The notes: generated by a model not told the origin, from the letters alone. DNA of 64,000 nucleotides from Teredinibacter sp. KSP-S5-2 (GCF_032773895.1 NZ_CP120416.1:990001-1054000); one strand, 5' to 3'. Counted from the first letter of the stretch, positions 26,909 to 35,586 are shown. Translations and numbers: made by a program.

Positions 26909-27922
26909 ATGAATAGCAGTACTGAAATACAACGGAATATTGAGTTTGTACCTGAGCAGCTTTTAGAAAGCCTGAACGTGAGTAAACCGGCGGGAGAGGT
27001 TTTTGTCCGTGGAACGGTTACACAATTAAATCCCTACAAAGACCTGTGGGTGTATGGAACCCTTGTTGGCCGCGACTGCGCGATATCTTTTCGATGCCCT
27101 CCTGACCGAGCCCCAAAAAAGATCAATGATACCGTAATCATCGGTGGGAATATTACGGTGAAGCCCTCGAGCATCCATGACGGATTAACAGTGCTTCTGG
27201 ATGGGGTTGTCACGGGCTCTTGGGAGAAAGAATACAAGACTGAACCGTTGGTTATTCCGCAACGACAAGCGGCAAAAATATCCTTAAATCAATTCGTGCA
27301 TCAGAATTTCAGTGAATTGGGAAATCTGGTCATTGTGGGCACCGAGCGGGGTCTCAGTGATTTCAATTCAGGACTCAATGGTTTGTCAGAGTCTCCCTGG
27401 ATTCAGGCAAAGGTCAGGGTGTCTTCCAGTCAACTCTTTTTAAGTGATTTGGCGGATGTTATTCGAGATATGGAGGTTAAGGGACTGGTGATTGTCCGTG
27501 GGGGTGCCAGCTCTGATTCAGGGATGCGAATATGGGATGACGCATCGGTAGTCAATTCCTTATTAGAACTGGAATGTCCGTTGTACACAGCAATTGGCCA
27601 CTCCGATGGTTTTGTTATGCTGGATAAGTACGCGGATGAGTCATTTTCGACACCAACACAATTCGGAAGCTGTTTGCTATATGCATTAACAGCCTACTCC
27701 GCCAAGATACATCAGGAAAAGAAACTTGCGGAAGTCAGTAATGATAAAGACCTCTTAGAGAATGAGCTGAGTAACTCACGACTGGGATTTCAGCAAACAA
27801 TGGCGGAAAAAGAAAAGGATTACCTTGCAAAGCTTGAGAAGCTGACTAGTCAAAATAAAACCTTGTTATTTACATCAGTTACCCTCGGGGTGTTGCTGAT
27901 GGTATCGGTGTTTATCTTTTAA
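26909..27922 (+). CDS. Membrane-anchored exonuclease VII large-subunit-like protein
   Basis: Start at ATG 26909, preceded by AAAGGAAT; a TTG at 26900 is too close to that site. Residues about 25-105 resemble the N-terminal OB-fold of XseA ('VFVRGTVTQLNPYKDLWVYG'). Residues about 130-265 resemble its catalytic domain, with 'LVIVRGGASSD' and 'YTAIGHSDGFVMLDKYAD', followed by 'FSTPTQFGSC', matching the family's RGGGS, GIGHE.D and TPT landmarks. A coiled coil (about 268-320) leads to a C-terminal transmembrane helix. The 337-residue protein is shorter than XseA (about 450) and the GHE of the family is GHS here, so activity may be altered. No xseB-like gene is nearby. Tail-anchoring of an XseA homologue is unusual. 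Confidence 0.7.
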   Translation: MNSSTEIQRNIEFVPEQLLESLNVSKPAGEVFVRGTVTQLNPYKDLWVYGTLVGRDCAISFRCPPDRAPKKINDTVIIGGNITVKPSSIHDGLTVLLDGVVTGSWEKEYKTEPLVIPQRQAAKISLNQFVHQNFSELGNLVIVGTERGLSDFNSGLNGLSESPWIQAKVRVSSSQLFLSDLADVIRDMEVKGLVIVRGGASSDSGMRIWDDASVVNSLLELECPLYTAIGHSDGFVMLDKYADESFSTPTQFGSCLLYALTAYSAKIHQEKKLAEVSNDKDLLENELSNSRLGFQQTMAEKEKDYLAKLEKLTSQNKTLLFTSVTLGVLLMVSVFIF

Positions 27923-28052
27923 TCTATATTTAATTGGATATATTTACTGTTTGATACAGATGTGATCGATTTCGGTTTGCGGATTCGTGACAAAAAAAGT
28001 GAAGTAAAGTTGAACACTTGTTATATAGGTTTGTGATTCAGAGGTATCAGTA

Positions 28053-29243
28053 TTGAATATCCTTATTGCCCTTGAAGTTGGCAAGGGGCTTGGACATTTA
28101 GGTCGGCTACATCAATTGGCTAAGTCACTTAGCGCTATTGGTCATAGAGTTACATTCATCCTGCCGATTTGTGGGTTACTCGAGAAATATTTCTGCCTGG
28201 AGTTTCCGCTACCTTATTCTGTAGGTAATGCGCCAAATACGCTCTATGTACTTTCCTCAAAAAGAACAAAACCAAGAAATTATTCCGAGGTTCTTCTTGC
28301 ATCCAGTTTTCAAAATGTCGAAAAGACCACCTGCTTAATAAACGCATGGATGAGGATCTTCGATCAAGTAAAGCCCGACACAGTTATCTATGATGCCGCG
28401 CCAGGTGCTTTACTGGCTTTCCGTGATCTCGCTGTAAAGAAAGTGCATATCGGTGATGGCTTTTTTCTCCCTCCCAAACAATCTCCTCTGCCCTTATTCG
28501 AAAGCAACAAAGGCCATATATCCGAAGTGATTGAATCGGAAAAGGTTTTACTGGAGATATTGAATTGGGCTCTTGAGCTAAGTGGTAAGCCTTTGCTTAA
28601 CGCTGTCTATGAGATATTCGAGTGTGACAGGGAACTACTGTTGACTTACGAAGCGCTCGACATCTACGCGCAGAGTCGGCGTGGGGGCCAATACTACGGG
28701 TATTTGGATGGGGGTTTTGGTGGACGTGTTGCGGAGTTTCGGGGAGGAATACCAAAAAAGCTCATTGCATATCTGAGCAAAGACTACAAAAACCTGGACG
28801 TGTTATTGAGCGTGATCGAATCGCTACCGATTGATGCGATTATCAGTATTCCGGGGATTGATAGCGCAGAGGTTGATACGTTCTCCTCCCGACATCTTCA
28901 AATCTTTAATGAAGTTATAGATTTAAACACATCTATGCAGCATGCCGATGTGTTTTTGTGTCACGGAGGTCACACCACTACAAGCATGGCAATTAGAAAG
29001 GGGGTTCCTGTTGTCTCTCTGCCGATGCAGAGAGAACAATACTTAACGACTAAGCTTGTGGAGTTACGTTCTCTTGGGGTTGGGTGTAATCCCTTTGCCA
29101 GGGCAGATCAAATAAAGAGCAAGGTTGTGAGTGCTTTACAGCCAAAAATGAAAGAGGCTATCGGCATCTTTTGTATGATTCATGCTGACTTGAGTGAAAT
29201 CGAGGTCTTGAACACCATCGTTCAATCTTTATTGAGTGTCTGA
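28053..29243 (+). CDS. Glycosyltransferase, MGT/UDP-glycosyltransferase-like (GT-B fold)
   Basis: The start is a TTG at 28053 with GAGG 10 bases upstream; no ATG fits. The 396-residue product opens with 'ALEVGKGLGHLGRLHQLAKS', the N-terminal loop of GT-B enzymes. It carries 'HADVFLCHGGHTTTSMAIRKG'-type sequence near 308-330 (the HxGGxxT donor-binding region) and 'GVPVVSLPMQREQ'. Such enzymes move a sugar from a nucleotide donor to a lipid, peptide or small-molecule acceptor; the substrate cannot be inferred. The 3' end overlaps the convergent SRAP gene by 22 bases, so the two may interfere transcriptionally. Confidence 0.85.
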   Translation: MNILIALEVGKGLGHLGRLHQLAKSLSAIGHRVTFILPICGLLEKYFCLEFPLPYSVGNAPNTLYVLSSKRTKPRNYSEVLLASSFQNVEKTTCLINAWMRIFDQVKPDTVIYDAAPGALLAFRDLAVKKVHIGDGFFLPPKQSPLPLFESNKGHISEVIESEKVLLEILNWALELSGKPLLNAVYEIFECDRELLLTYEALDIYAQSRRGGQYYGYLDGGFGGRVAEFRGGIPKKLIAYLSKDYKNLDVLLSVIESLPIDAIISIPGIDSAEVDTFSSRHLQIFNEVIDLNTSMQHADVFLCHGGHTTTSMAIRKGVPVVSLPMQREQYLTTKLVELRSLGVGCNPFARADQIKSKVVSALQPKMKEAIGIFCMIHADLSEIEVLNTIVQSLLSV

Positions 29244-29896
29244 GGCGCTGAGAGTGGTTCGCCCCGTTTAAATGTTTTTACCTGAGTCACTTCAAGATCG
29301 TTATACAGTTTGGGGTGTGTCAACGCTTCCTCGATGGCTAGGCTGGTGAGGATACTTGGGTTTAGCCATTCTTTAATAAACCCAATATCATGCGGCAGAA
29401 AGAGCGGCGTCGATTTATCGTGGTACTGCTTAAATCGTTCGTGAGGATCTCGTGTGATAATAGCCATCGTTCTCAAGCATTCGCCATTAGGTGCTTGCCA
29501 GTCTTTATACACAGTCCCCAGAAGTAACCCATCCTGAGATTTCATGAGATAACTCTTTTTATCCTTTCCGCTTCCAATACTCTCTCCGATTTCCGAAGCT
29601 ATAACTATTCCTCTTCTGGTTTTGATGGCATTTCCATAGAGTGGTCCCGAGAGATTTCTCGCGTTAAAGGTGGTGAGGTTACTGGGAACTAATTTGTCGC
29701 CAGAAACATCCATCTGGTACCACCAGAAAGGATCTGAGTACTGATATTCACCGTCACCTTGGCTGATGTGTCCCTCCACTATTCTCTTTTGGTAGTTCTG
29801 CCTGTTCATACCGGGATAGGGAATCGGAAGTCCCAAATCCAACAATAAGATCAATACTGCAGGGCATTCGTGGAGATTGCCAAAGTATCCGCACAT
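29222..29896 (-). CDS. SRAP domain protein (SOS response-associated peptidase, HMCES/YedK family)
   Basis: The 224-residue product begins 'MCGYFGN'. In this family Met is removed and Cys2 forms a thiazolidine cross-link with abasic sites in single-stranded DNA. Family landmarks follow: 'FNARNLS' (the Asn near 75-80), 'IASEIGES' (the Glu) and 'QYHDKSTPLFL' (the His) at their expected spacings. The canonical start is MCGRF, so the sequence is divergent but retains the catalytic set. It reads toward the glycosyltransferase gene. A 12-codon remnant of a second copy lies at 35084-35119. Confidence 0.85.
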   Translation of the reverse strand: MCGYFGNLHECPAVLILLLDLGLPIPYPGMNRQNYQKRIVEGHISQGDGEYQYSDPFWWYQMDVSGDKLVPSNLTTFNARNLSGPLYGNAIKTRRGIVIASEIGESIGSGKDKKSYLMKSQDGLLLGTVYKDWQAPNGECLRTMAIITRDPHERFKQYHDKSTPLFLPHDIGFIKEWLNPSILTSLAIEEALTHPKLYNDLEVTQVKTFKRGEPLSAPQTLNKD

Positions 29897-30123
29897 TACA
29901 TTACCTCTTAACCCCGTTTTTTCAGGCTAATGATTTATCTAAATAGAAATGATTCTAAATTAGCTCGCCGAATCTAAGCGGGCTATGAAAGTGTAGGAAG
30001 ATATTTTTCGTTATAGATAATTTTGGCGCGTAAATTAAATATGAGGAATCTTCTTTTTAGTATAGTTAAACGATACAGGCGTCAAGCCTTTTATAATATG
30101 TCTATTGCATATTAGGAGGAAAT

Positions 30124-30807
30124 ATGTTCCGGTCGATGCTTTTATTTGTATTTATTTTTCTGTCTTCAAGTGCACATTCGATATTGATTGGATTCGAATA
30201 TGAAGGGCTCATACAGGAGGTCGGACCAGGTGTATCTGTTCCGTGGGGGTCTTTCGCAGGAGGAAGAATTGTATTCGAAACTGAAGGTGCTACCAAAAGA
30301 CAGTTCAATGGACAATACGAACTAAATGCGAACTTAGCCGAGTTTACGTTTGAGGTTTATAGGAACTCGGGAAAGGTACTTCGGCATTCCATATCTCTTG
30401 ATGACGGCTTATCTCCCGAGCTATATGTAGATGTTTTTAATAGTTCTGGTCAAGGATTAGATACAATCAGCTATTTAGGGCATACACATTCTTCTTTTGA
30501 TAGCGGCCCGTTAGTAGAGGTTGTATTTCGTCTGCAAGTTGCAGGAGCAGGAGTGCTGTCGAGTTGGGATTTGCCCGAATATGTTCCAAAGTTTGAAGAT
30601 TTTACAGCACTTAGACCTGAATTAAGTGCATGGCGAATCGATCCTCATACTGGGGCTTCAACACATATTTATACAGCCAGAGAGTTATCATTTAGTGAAT
30701 ATCCTCACTCAAAAATCATACCAGTTCCCGAGCCGGATGGGCTGCTTATATTGTCATTTAGTGTTTTCATTTATTGGAGCGTTTCACGTCGAAAAAAGCC
30801 AATCTAA
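30124..30807 (+). CDS. Exported PEP-CTERM-sorted protein
   Basis: A strong TAGGAGGAAAT site precedes ATG 30124. The 227-residue product has an N-terminal signal peptide ending near 'SSAHS'. Its C-terminus is diagnostic: 'VPEPDGLLIL', a hydrophobic helix, then a basic 'SRRKK' tail. PEP-CTERM tags are recognised by exosortase EpsH/XrtA and usually go with exopolysaccharide-producing, biofilm-forming bacteria. The body is beta-rich with no domain I can name. No exosortase is in the window, so it must be encoded elsewhere. An attC site lies 71 bases downstream, so this gene borders or belongs to the integron array. Confidence 0.85.
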   Translation: MFRSMLLFVFIFLSSSAHSILIGFEYEGLIQEVGPGVSVPWGSFAGGRIVFETEGATKRQFNGQYELNANLAEFTFEVYRNSGKVLRHSISLDDGLSPELYVDVFNSSGQGLDTISYLGHTHSSFDSGPLVEVVFRLQVAGAGVLSSWDLPEYVPKFEDFTALRPELSAWRIDPHTGASTHIYTARELSFSEYPHSKIIPVPEPDGLLILSFSVFIYWSVSRRKKPI

Positions 30808-30877
30808 GTTATATATGATTTTTTCTTAGGGTTATAGATTAAGTAAGAATTAAATTTAAATTATGTGGTGGTTGGTA

Positions 30878-30957
30878 ATAACGGGCGAGCGCGTCCGCCC
30901 ATCAATCTGCTCCAAAAGCTTACCCCTGCGGGGTGACGTTGAGCGCCGACCCGTTAT
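30878..30957 (+). repeat. attC site 1 (complete, ~80 bp)
   Basis: The left core ATAACGGG at 30878-30885 is the exact reverse complement of CCCGTTAT at 30950-30957. Inside are a hairpin GGGCG..CGCCC and an ACCCC-TGC-GGGGT hairpin. The crossover falls after the G at 30953. Together with about 47 bases upstream it is closely similar to 45221-45350. Confidence 0.75.
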
Positions 30958-30986
30958 GTTTTTCTCTATTCGTAAAAAGGTTCACA

Positions 30987-31850
30987 GTGATCTCTAAAAG
31001 AGTAAAAAAGTTAAAAAAAGAAATAATATCTAAATTGCCTTCCTTTCCAAATAATAAAGAAACTAAAGATGAATTAGAATCGAAGAGTCTTACAGATTTA
31101 TTAATTATATATCTCAACTGGTCATCAAGGTTGATTGTTCCAAGGCGAAGAGTTATTGAAATTGAGCCAGATGTATACAAAGATCCAAAATGGACTCTAC
31201 TATCTGATAGTTTTTTAAGGTTCGAAGAAAAATCTAAAAATGGAGACGACATTAACCCATATCTCTCTAAAAAGGCTCATGAAAAAGGTTTCACACCAGC
31301 AGCTTCTGCAAGTGGGTCAGATGTTGATAGATGGGAAGATAAAGACCGTCTATTGAATGTAATGGGTTTCCACCATTTTCATTTGGGTGCTTTAAATGCA
31401 GGGTCTAAGTTATCAGAAAGACAAAATGATGTGGTTTTTGCGAAGGTAGACAAGCTGAGAATCCATATTCTTGGTGTGTTTGATCACTCCGTATTTGATT
31501 CTGCAGATCCTACTTCAATGGAAATTTCTCAGGAAAGAAAACGTTTATGGCAACTCTTTGATAACTATTCATCGCAGGATGCCCCACCAAATAGTATTGT
31601 TATTCCTGGAAACGTTAGTACGTCAGGTACTAGTTTGAAAATTGTTCAGTTGGCGCAGTCTTACACCCGAATCATTAATCAAATAGATCCAAAATTAGAC
31701 GACCGTGAATTTGTTAAATCAGAGATATTTGGAAATGAAATTCAGGCTCCTTCCAAGCCAAAAATACAATGGCATTTGAGAGGTACTGATATAGGTGTTT
31801 TTGACAGTCAAACAAATTCGTTTGTCTTATACGGTCATGGGTTAAACTAA
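30987..31850 (+). CDS. Integron cassette protein, unknown function
   Basis: An open frame begins inside the attC at 30933, but a gene cannot start there. The first good start is GTG 30987, with AAAAGG about 8 bases before it. The 287-residue product is basic at its N-terminus ('SKRVKKLKKE') and otherwise mixed helix/strand. It contains a His-rich 'GFHHFHLG' near 125 that could bind metal. I do not recognise the family. Its stop codon is 10 bases before the next attC core, as usual for a cassette gene. Confidence 0.7.
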   Translation: MISKRVKKLKKEIISKLPSFPNNKETKDELESKSLTDLLIIYLNWSSRLIVPRRRVIEIEPDVYKDPKWTLLSDSFLRFEEKSKNGDDINPYLSKKAHEKGFTPAASASGSDVDRWEDKDRLLNVMGFHHFHLGALNAGSKLSERQNDVVFAKVDKLRIHILGVFDHSVFDSADPTSMEISQERKRLWQLFDNYSSQDAPPNSIVIPGNVSTSGTSLKIVQLAQSYTRIINQIDPKLDDREFVKSEIFGNEIQAPSKPKIQWHLRGTDIGVFDSQTNSFVLYGHGLN

Positions 31851-31859
31851 AACTGCAGA

Positions 31860-31903
31860 CATAACAAGCAACTTAACGCGGATTCGGTTAGTTGGGAGTT
31901 ATG
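31860..31903 (+). repeat. attC site 2 (short)
   Basis: CATAAC at 31860-31865 pairs with GTTATG at 31898-31903, and CAACTTAAC pairs in part with GTTAGTTG inside. At 44 bases it is shorter than usual attC sites. The same core also matches the start of the preceding cassette (GTTATGT at 30953), confirming that cassette's ends. Confidence 0.65.
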
Positions 31904-31912
31904 TGATGACGA

Positions 31913-32275
31913 ATGAGTGAATTTACTAAGAATGTCCAAGATTGGGCTTCAGAAATATCTGAAATAAGGGCTGTCATCCTATTTGGTAGTCGAGCGAGAG
32001 GCGATTGGCTTCCCGGCAGTGATTGGGATATATGTATTTTATTGGATGCAATGAATGTCGAGAACGGAGAGTGGTATGGTACTTGGTTCGCATACGCTGA
32101 TTTGTGGCATGAAAGTTTTTGTAAGAAAGTGGGGTTGGAAAAAGCGGAAGTGCAATTTACAGCCCCTACTAGTAAGGCTGTTAAAAATGGTATAGCAAGG
32201 TCATCAAAAATACTTTATGTCAAAGATGTTGCGCCACATAACACCTATATGACCGAACCTGTCAATGACCAATAG
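31913..32275 (+). CDS. Minimal nucleotidyltransferase (MNT-type)
   Basis: The 120-residue product carries 'LFGSRARGDWLPGSDWDICI' at residues 23-42, the nucleotidyltransferase signature. Gly25-Ser26 hold the nucleotide, and Asp37 and Asp39 bind the metal. Minimal nucleotidyltransferases of this type often work with a HEPN partner, where the MntA-like enzyme AMPylates the HEPN toxin; others are orphans. No HEPN gene is adjacent on the same strand, but four HEPN proteins lie within 18 kb. It starts 10 bases after attC 2. Its last codons overlap the next attC, as in other cassettes. Confidence 0.8.
   Translation: MSEFTKNVQDWASEISEIRAVILFGSRARGDWLPGSDWDICILLDAMNVENGEWYGTWFAYADLWHESFCKKVGLEKAEVQFTAPTSKAVKNGIARSSKILYVKDVAPHNTYMTEPVNDQ
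32235..32265 (+). repeat. attC left end of the nucleotidyltransferase cassette
   Basis: CACATAAC at 32235-32242 is the exact reverse complement of the cassette's first bases, GTTATGTG at 31898. It begins a 27-base stretch (32239-32265) repeated without change at 46138-46164. I find no matching right core downstream, so this attC appears truncated where the array is broken. Confidence 0.6.
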
Positions 32276-32423
32276 GAACCCAAAACGCTCGCCTACATAA
32301 AAGACTTAAGTACAGGTAATACTTAGCTACAGCAGATATTTAAACTCTGAGACTGCCGCTTCGCTCTAGTTTTCTTATTCTTGCTGCTGGTGGTGTTTTG
32401 TACAATAAAAGGCAAGCCAAGGG

Positions 32424-32678
32424 GTGATTAAAAATTGGTCAGGGATCGAGAATGATGAGTGGGAAGCATTTGACTGTGCAACGACCATTATGATTGAAGA
32501 AATATGCGCAAGGAGGCCTTTTTTTGGTGAGGGTGGTGCAAAGGATAGTTGTTTTTTAAATATGCCCCTGTCTTTACGGGGAGGCGGGCTAGAGGCTGTT
32601 ATTACTTTATTAGAGGAAGTCTACGAGGTTTTATTTCGACATAGTGGTACAGCGGGAGCAAAAGCGATTGAAATATGA
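32424..32678 (+). CDS. Hypothetical 84-residue ORF, uncertain
   Basis: A GTG start at 32424 with an AAGGG just upstream opens an 84-codon frame with a plausible amino-acid mix ('DATEWEAFD'-like acidic N-terminus, hydrophobic 'GLEAVITLLEEVYEVL' end). I recognise no family and no attC flanks it directly. It may be a truncated cassette gene or chance. Confidence 0.3.
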   Translation: MIKNWSGIENDEWEAFDCATTIMIEEICARRPFFGEGGAKDSCFLNMPLSLRGGGLEAVITLLEEVYEVLFRHSGTAGAKAIEI

Positions 32679-32834
32679 TCATAAGGAGCGTAGTTTAATC
32701 AATGTGATACAATTACGTGCTGAGAATTTGTTTACAGCGCCTTCCCGCACTCGTCCGCCATACTTTTTCTCCCTTTCTAAAGGTTGGACAAATCTCACCA
32801 TAGGTTGGGATTTTTATTTGTATTTAATCTACGG

Positions 32835-34304
32835 TTATTTATAAATAGGTGTGGCTCTATGTAGGGTCAGCTCTTCTTTAGTAGAGTTTTCAGTAGAGTT
32901 TTCACTTTCTTCAAATTTTATAGTAAGGCAGAAATATATTAGAGCGGATCTAACAAGCTTGAGTAGTTCGAGAGTGTATTTGCTTAAAGACTCAGATGAG
33001 ATTATTTGAGCATAGTCATTCTCATTCCCCCAGGCGTCAAAACTCCCGTCTGCAACCCTTAGCCACCCATGTTCACATGAGTTTCGTATCTTTCGAAAAG
33101 CTGAGGAGGAAGGGTTTGGAGCCTCCCAGTTGTTTGATTTCTTGGATAAATCAATGTCATATAAATCACATGATAGCCAAAATAGAGCAGATAAAAATGG
33201 GTTTGTTTTATCTGGTGTGCATTTCCTTAAATCCCTAGGGGTGAATGCAACTTGTTTGGACTTTTCTAATCCGTAGTACTTATTTAGTAGTTGCGCCGTA
33301 CTGTCAAATATACTGAAACATATTCTTAGAGAGGTTTTTAATTTTTCAGTGTACCCTTCGTAGTTTACGTAATCTAAGGTGTCTACCAAGTATAAGTTTT
33401 TATTCTCGTATTTTGGGTGAACTTTATGGAATCCTTCATATGCTAAAAATCTAGCAAAACAATACTCTCTTTTTAGGGAAGAAAAAGCAGCAGAAAAATA
33501 TGGGCCTTCTCTATAGGAAGATGTGTAGTTAGGGAACTGAAGTATATCTTGATCGGCAATATCTGATTTCGTAATATCATTAAGATGATTTACAAAAAGT
33601 CGATTTTCGAGACACCACTGACGGTATTTTTTTTCACTCTTAGAGTACTTAGTGGGAGGCGTAGAATCCCAGGATAAGTCCTCCTTGCTACATTTTAACC
33701 CGAAATCTCGAAGGTTTTTAATGTCCTTGTCATATTGTAATAGGTTGATTATACCTGGGTGGCTTGATTCGCTAATATTCTCTTCTAAGGTGTTTAGTAG
33801 ATTATATGCTGAAAAAATATAGCTTTTTGCATGGCCGGGGTCGTTTATATAGTAATGAAGGTAAATTAATTCTCTAATCTTTGCCGCCGTTGACACAAAG
33901 GGTGCATCACCAGGAGATGAAAAATCATGGCTCCAGATTTCAAATGCTTCGATACTTCTTCTTTGATCAGTAATTTCATTTGCTAAATTGGTGCGTATTT
34001 CATTAAGGATTGGGGAATTTGAAAATTCCTGTAGTAGTAATAACGAAGTTCTATAAGCATTTATCGTCTGCACCTTGTGGCTTGGATAAACTTGTTCTCT
34101 CCATCTATGCCAGCTTTCTTTTTGAATTTTTGAGGCCGCACTATGCAGGTTTCCGATATAGTAGAGATAAATAGCTTTTATGTTATCCGGTGTTTCATCA
34201 AGTTTAACTTTATTTGAAGCCTTCGTTATTAACTGTTTTATTTTATCGATATCACTTGCATTGATTGCTTTGTCACAAGTGCTTGCAAACTTATTTAAGT
34301 CCAT
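32835..34304 (-). CDS. LA2681-type HEPN domain protein
   Basis: The 489-residue product is helical throughout. Near its C-terminus it has 'FRKIRNSCEHGWLRV', where Arg407-Asn408 and His412 form the RNxxxH motif of HEPN ribonucleases. The surrounding 'LYDIDLS' and the length of nearly 500 match the LA2681-like HEPN family. The N-terminal two thirds look like TPR-type helices. HEPN proteins cleave RNA and are common in toxin and phage-defence systems. The gene is on the opposite strand to the cassettes and lacks its own attC, so it either entered by another route or was inverted. Confidence 0.7.
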   Translation of the reverse strand: MDLNKFASTCDKAINASDIDKIKQLITKASNKVKLDETPDNIKAIYLYYIGNLHSAASKIQKESWHRWREQVYPSHKVQTINAYRTSLLLLQEFSNSPILNEIRTNLANEITDQRRSIEAFEIWSHDFSSPGDAPFVSTAAKIRELIYLHYYINDPGHAKSYIFSAYNLLNTLEENISESSHPGIINLLQYDKDIKNLRDFGLKCSKEDLSWDSTPPTKYSKSEKKYRQWCLENRLFVNHLNDITKSDIADQDILQFPNYTSSYREGPYFSAAFSSLKREYCFARFLAYEGFHKVHPKYENKNLYLVDTLDYVNYEGYTEKLKTSLRICFSIFDSTAQLLNKYYGLEKSKQVAFTPRDLRKCTPDKTNPFLSALFWLSCDLYDIDLSKKSNNWEAPNPSSSAFRKIRNSCEHGWLRVADGSFDAWGNENDYAQIISSESLSKYTLELLKLVRSALIYFCLTIKFEESENSTENSTKEELTLHRATPIYK

Positions 34305-34371
34305 ATCTTTTTCGCTTAGTTGTTTAGACTAGATTCTAGTACGGTCATCAGAAGGGCAGTCTTGTTAAGGT

Positions 34372-34605
34372 TTATCCTAGCATTGCCAACGATATATATG
34401 AAATGAGCATTGTGAAAACCGGCGTTGGCCTGCGACAGCACCCTTCGATTTCTCTATTCAGCACATATCGGTACATAAAAACGAGTGCGCAAAGAGCTTG
34501 ATTTTGCGTAGCTGCTGAGACCTTCCTGTGAGTTGCTAAATAGTTTAAGAAATGCTCAATTTCAGTGTTTTCTAAATCTTTTGGGTGCTTTTTATTGTGC
34601 AATTC
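34372..34605 (-). pseudogene. Integron integrase (IntI) fragment
   Basis: About 55 residues, from 'HNKKHPKDLENTEIEHFLNY' through 'QNQALCALVFMYRYVL', match the N-terminal core-binding region of integron tyrosine recombinases. The similarity stops at about 34440, and no catalytic domain (R..HxxR..Y) follows. On its 5' side it is joined directly to a truncated transposase. This is a remnant only, but it supports the integron nature of the region. Confidence 0.7.
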
Positions 34606-35005
34606 GAGGATCTCCGAAAAGAGGGTTTCGATATTTCATTTCCAGAATTGCATTAATGACATCTTGAGACGGCCCTTTAGGGCCAGGTTTTCTTTTGGAT
34701 TTTGAAGAGTAGAGTAATTGGTATTTCTTTTCCTTAAGCGCTTTGTGAAAACGAAGAATCGTGGCGGGTTTTAAAATAATGGCGTTTCGAATAATTCGTT
34801 GAAAACTCAAATACTGAGCACACCAGCCAAGAATAAATCGGTCTTCCGGTGTTAGATTGGGTGAGCGTTTATGCTTTCTGGACAGAACAAGAAGCTGCTT
34901 CCGTAAAGCAATGTTTTCCGCAACAATGGCTTTGGCTCCACCAGGAAGGAGAAGCCTGAACGCCGTGGTCAACACAGACCAAAAAGAGAAGAGCCAAATT
35001 CGCAT
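34592..35005 (-). pseudogene. IS transposase, integrase-core family, N-terminal part
   Basis: The 137-residue frame begins 'MRIWLFSFWSVL' and includes 'ALRKQLLVLSRKHKRSP' and 'KRKPGPKGPS', typical of the N-terminus of rve-type transposases common in marine gammaproteobacteria. It ends at 'FGDPRIA', just where the DDE catalytic domain should begin. The last codons come from the fused integrase fragment. It cannot be active. Confidence 0.65.
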
Positions 35006-35083
35006 GGCGGGCGATCATAGATTAATCAGGTTATGATAGCAAATTGAGGTCGTATTGGTCCGAATTAGGAATTCGCCAGGGAC
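34606..35083 (-). mobile_element. Truncated insertion sequence
   Basis: The fragment starts at about 35083 with TGTCCCTGGCGAATTC, which looks like an IS terminal repeat, and carries the 5' end of a transposase gene. It ends abruptly where the integron integrase fragment begins. Its left end abuts codon 12 of a SRAP gene remnant, so the IS seems to have landed in a second SRAP copy. The other IS end is missing. Confidence 0.5.
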
Positions 35084-35119
35084 AGGGCACTCGTGAAGGT
35101 TTCCAAAGTATCCGCACAT
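35084..35119 (-). pseudogene. Remnant of a second SRAP gene (first 12 codons)
   Basis: Reading leftward from ATG 35117-35119 gives 'MCGYFGNLHECP', identical in protein to the start of the SRAP gene at 29896. Five third-codon positions differ, so this is not a recent duplicate. Homology stops where the IS-like end begins. Confidence 0.65.
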
Positions 35120-35282
35120 TTAAATTCTGCTCAAATGATGAAATATGTGTCAGAAATTGTGTTTTGGTGGTAATTGCCACATTGAATTCTCGACTATCTG
35201 AAATAGAATGGTAATCTTACACAATTCCGTCTGGCTTAAATAATAATTCTCTAAATTTGGCGTTGCGAACAAGGGGGTAAAA

Positions 35283-35483
35283 GTGCTTTATCTGGTACTA
35301 AGTCTACTAATAGTTATTCCGATAAATTGCTATTCTGAAGCGCTTAAAATAACTACTTGAAATATAGAGCATCTCAGGTCCGAAGGTCTTGGGGGTGGCG
35401 GTGGTTATGGTTGGGAAACCGAGATATTCTTTCCTGGGGAACCAAGCATATTCGGCAAATGGCGTCAGACATATAGTGACTAA
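35283..35483 (+). pseudogene. TGA-interrupted ORF with signal peptide start
   Basis: GTG 35283 opens 'MLYLVLSLLIVIPINCYSEA', a convincing signal peptide. After 25 codons there is a TGA, and then the same frame stays open for 40 codons ('GGGGGYGWETEIFFPGEP') to TAA. The signal followed by 'ALKITT' recalls family-3 solute-binding proteins. A decayed gene is the simplest reading. Confidence 0.4.
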
Positions 35484-35586
35484 TTTCCGGTTTCGATTTA
35501 CATAAAAACCAAAATGAAGATGTTGATTAGGCGTAAAAAATTTAATTACCTCGCATATATTATTAAAATAACATTGGTTGATTTAT

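Noticed and set aside
30933-30986. Longer starts for cassette genes inside attC (also 42884-42925)
   Set aside because: The shared N-terminal residues come from translating the conserved attC right end, not from gene homology; better starts lie downstream.
35283-35483. Selenocysteine-containing small protein at the in-frame TGA
   Set aside because: I see no SECIS-like hairpin directly after the TGA and no known selenoprotein motif; gene decay is simpler.
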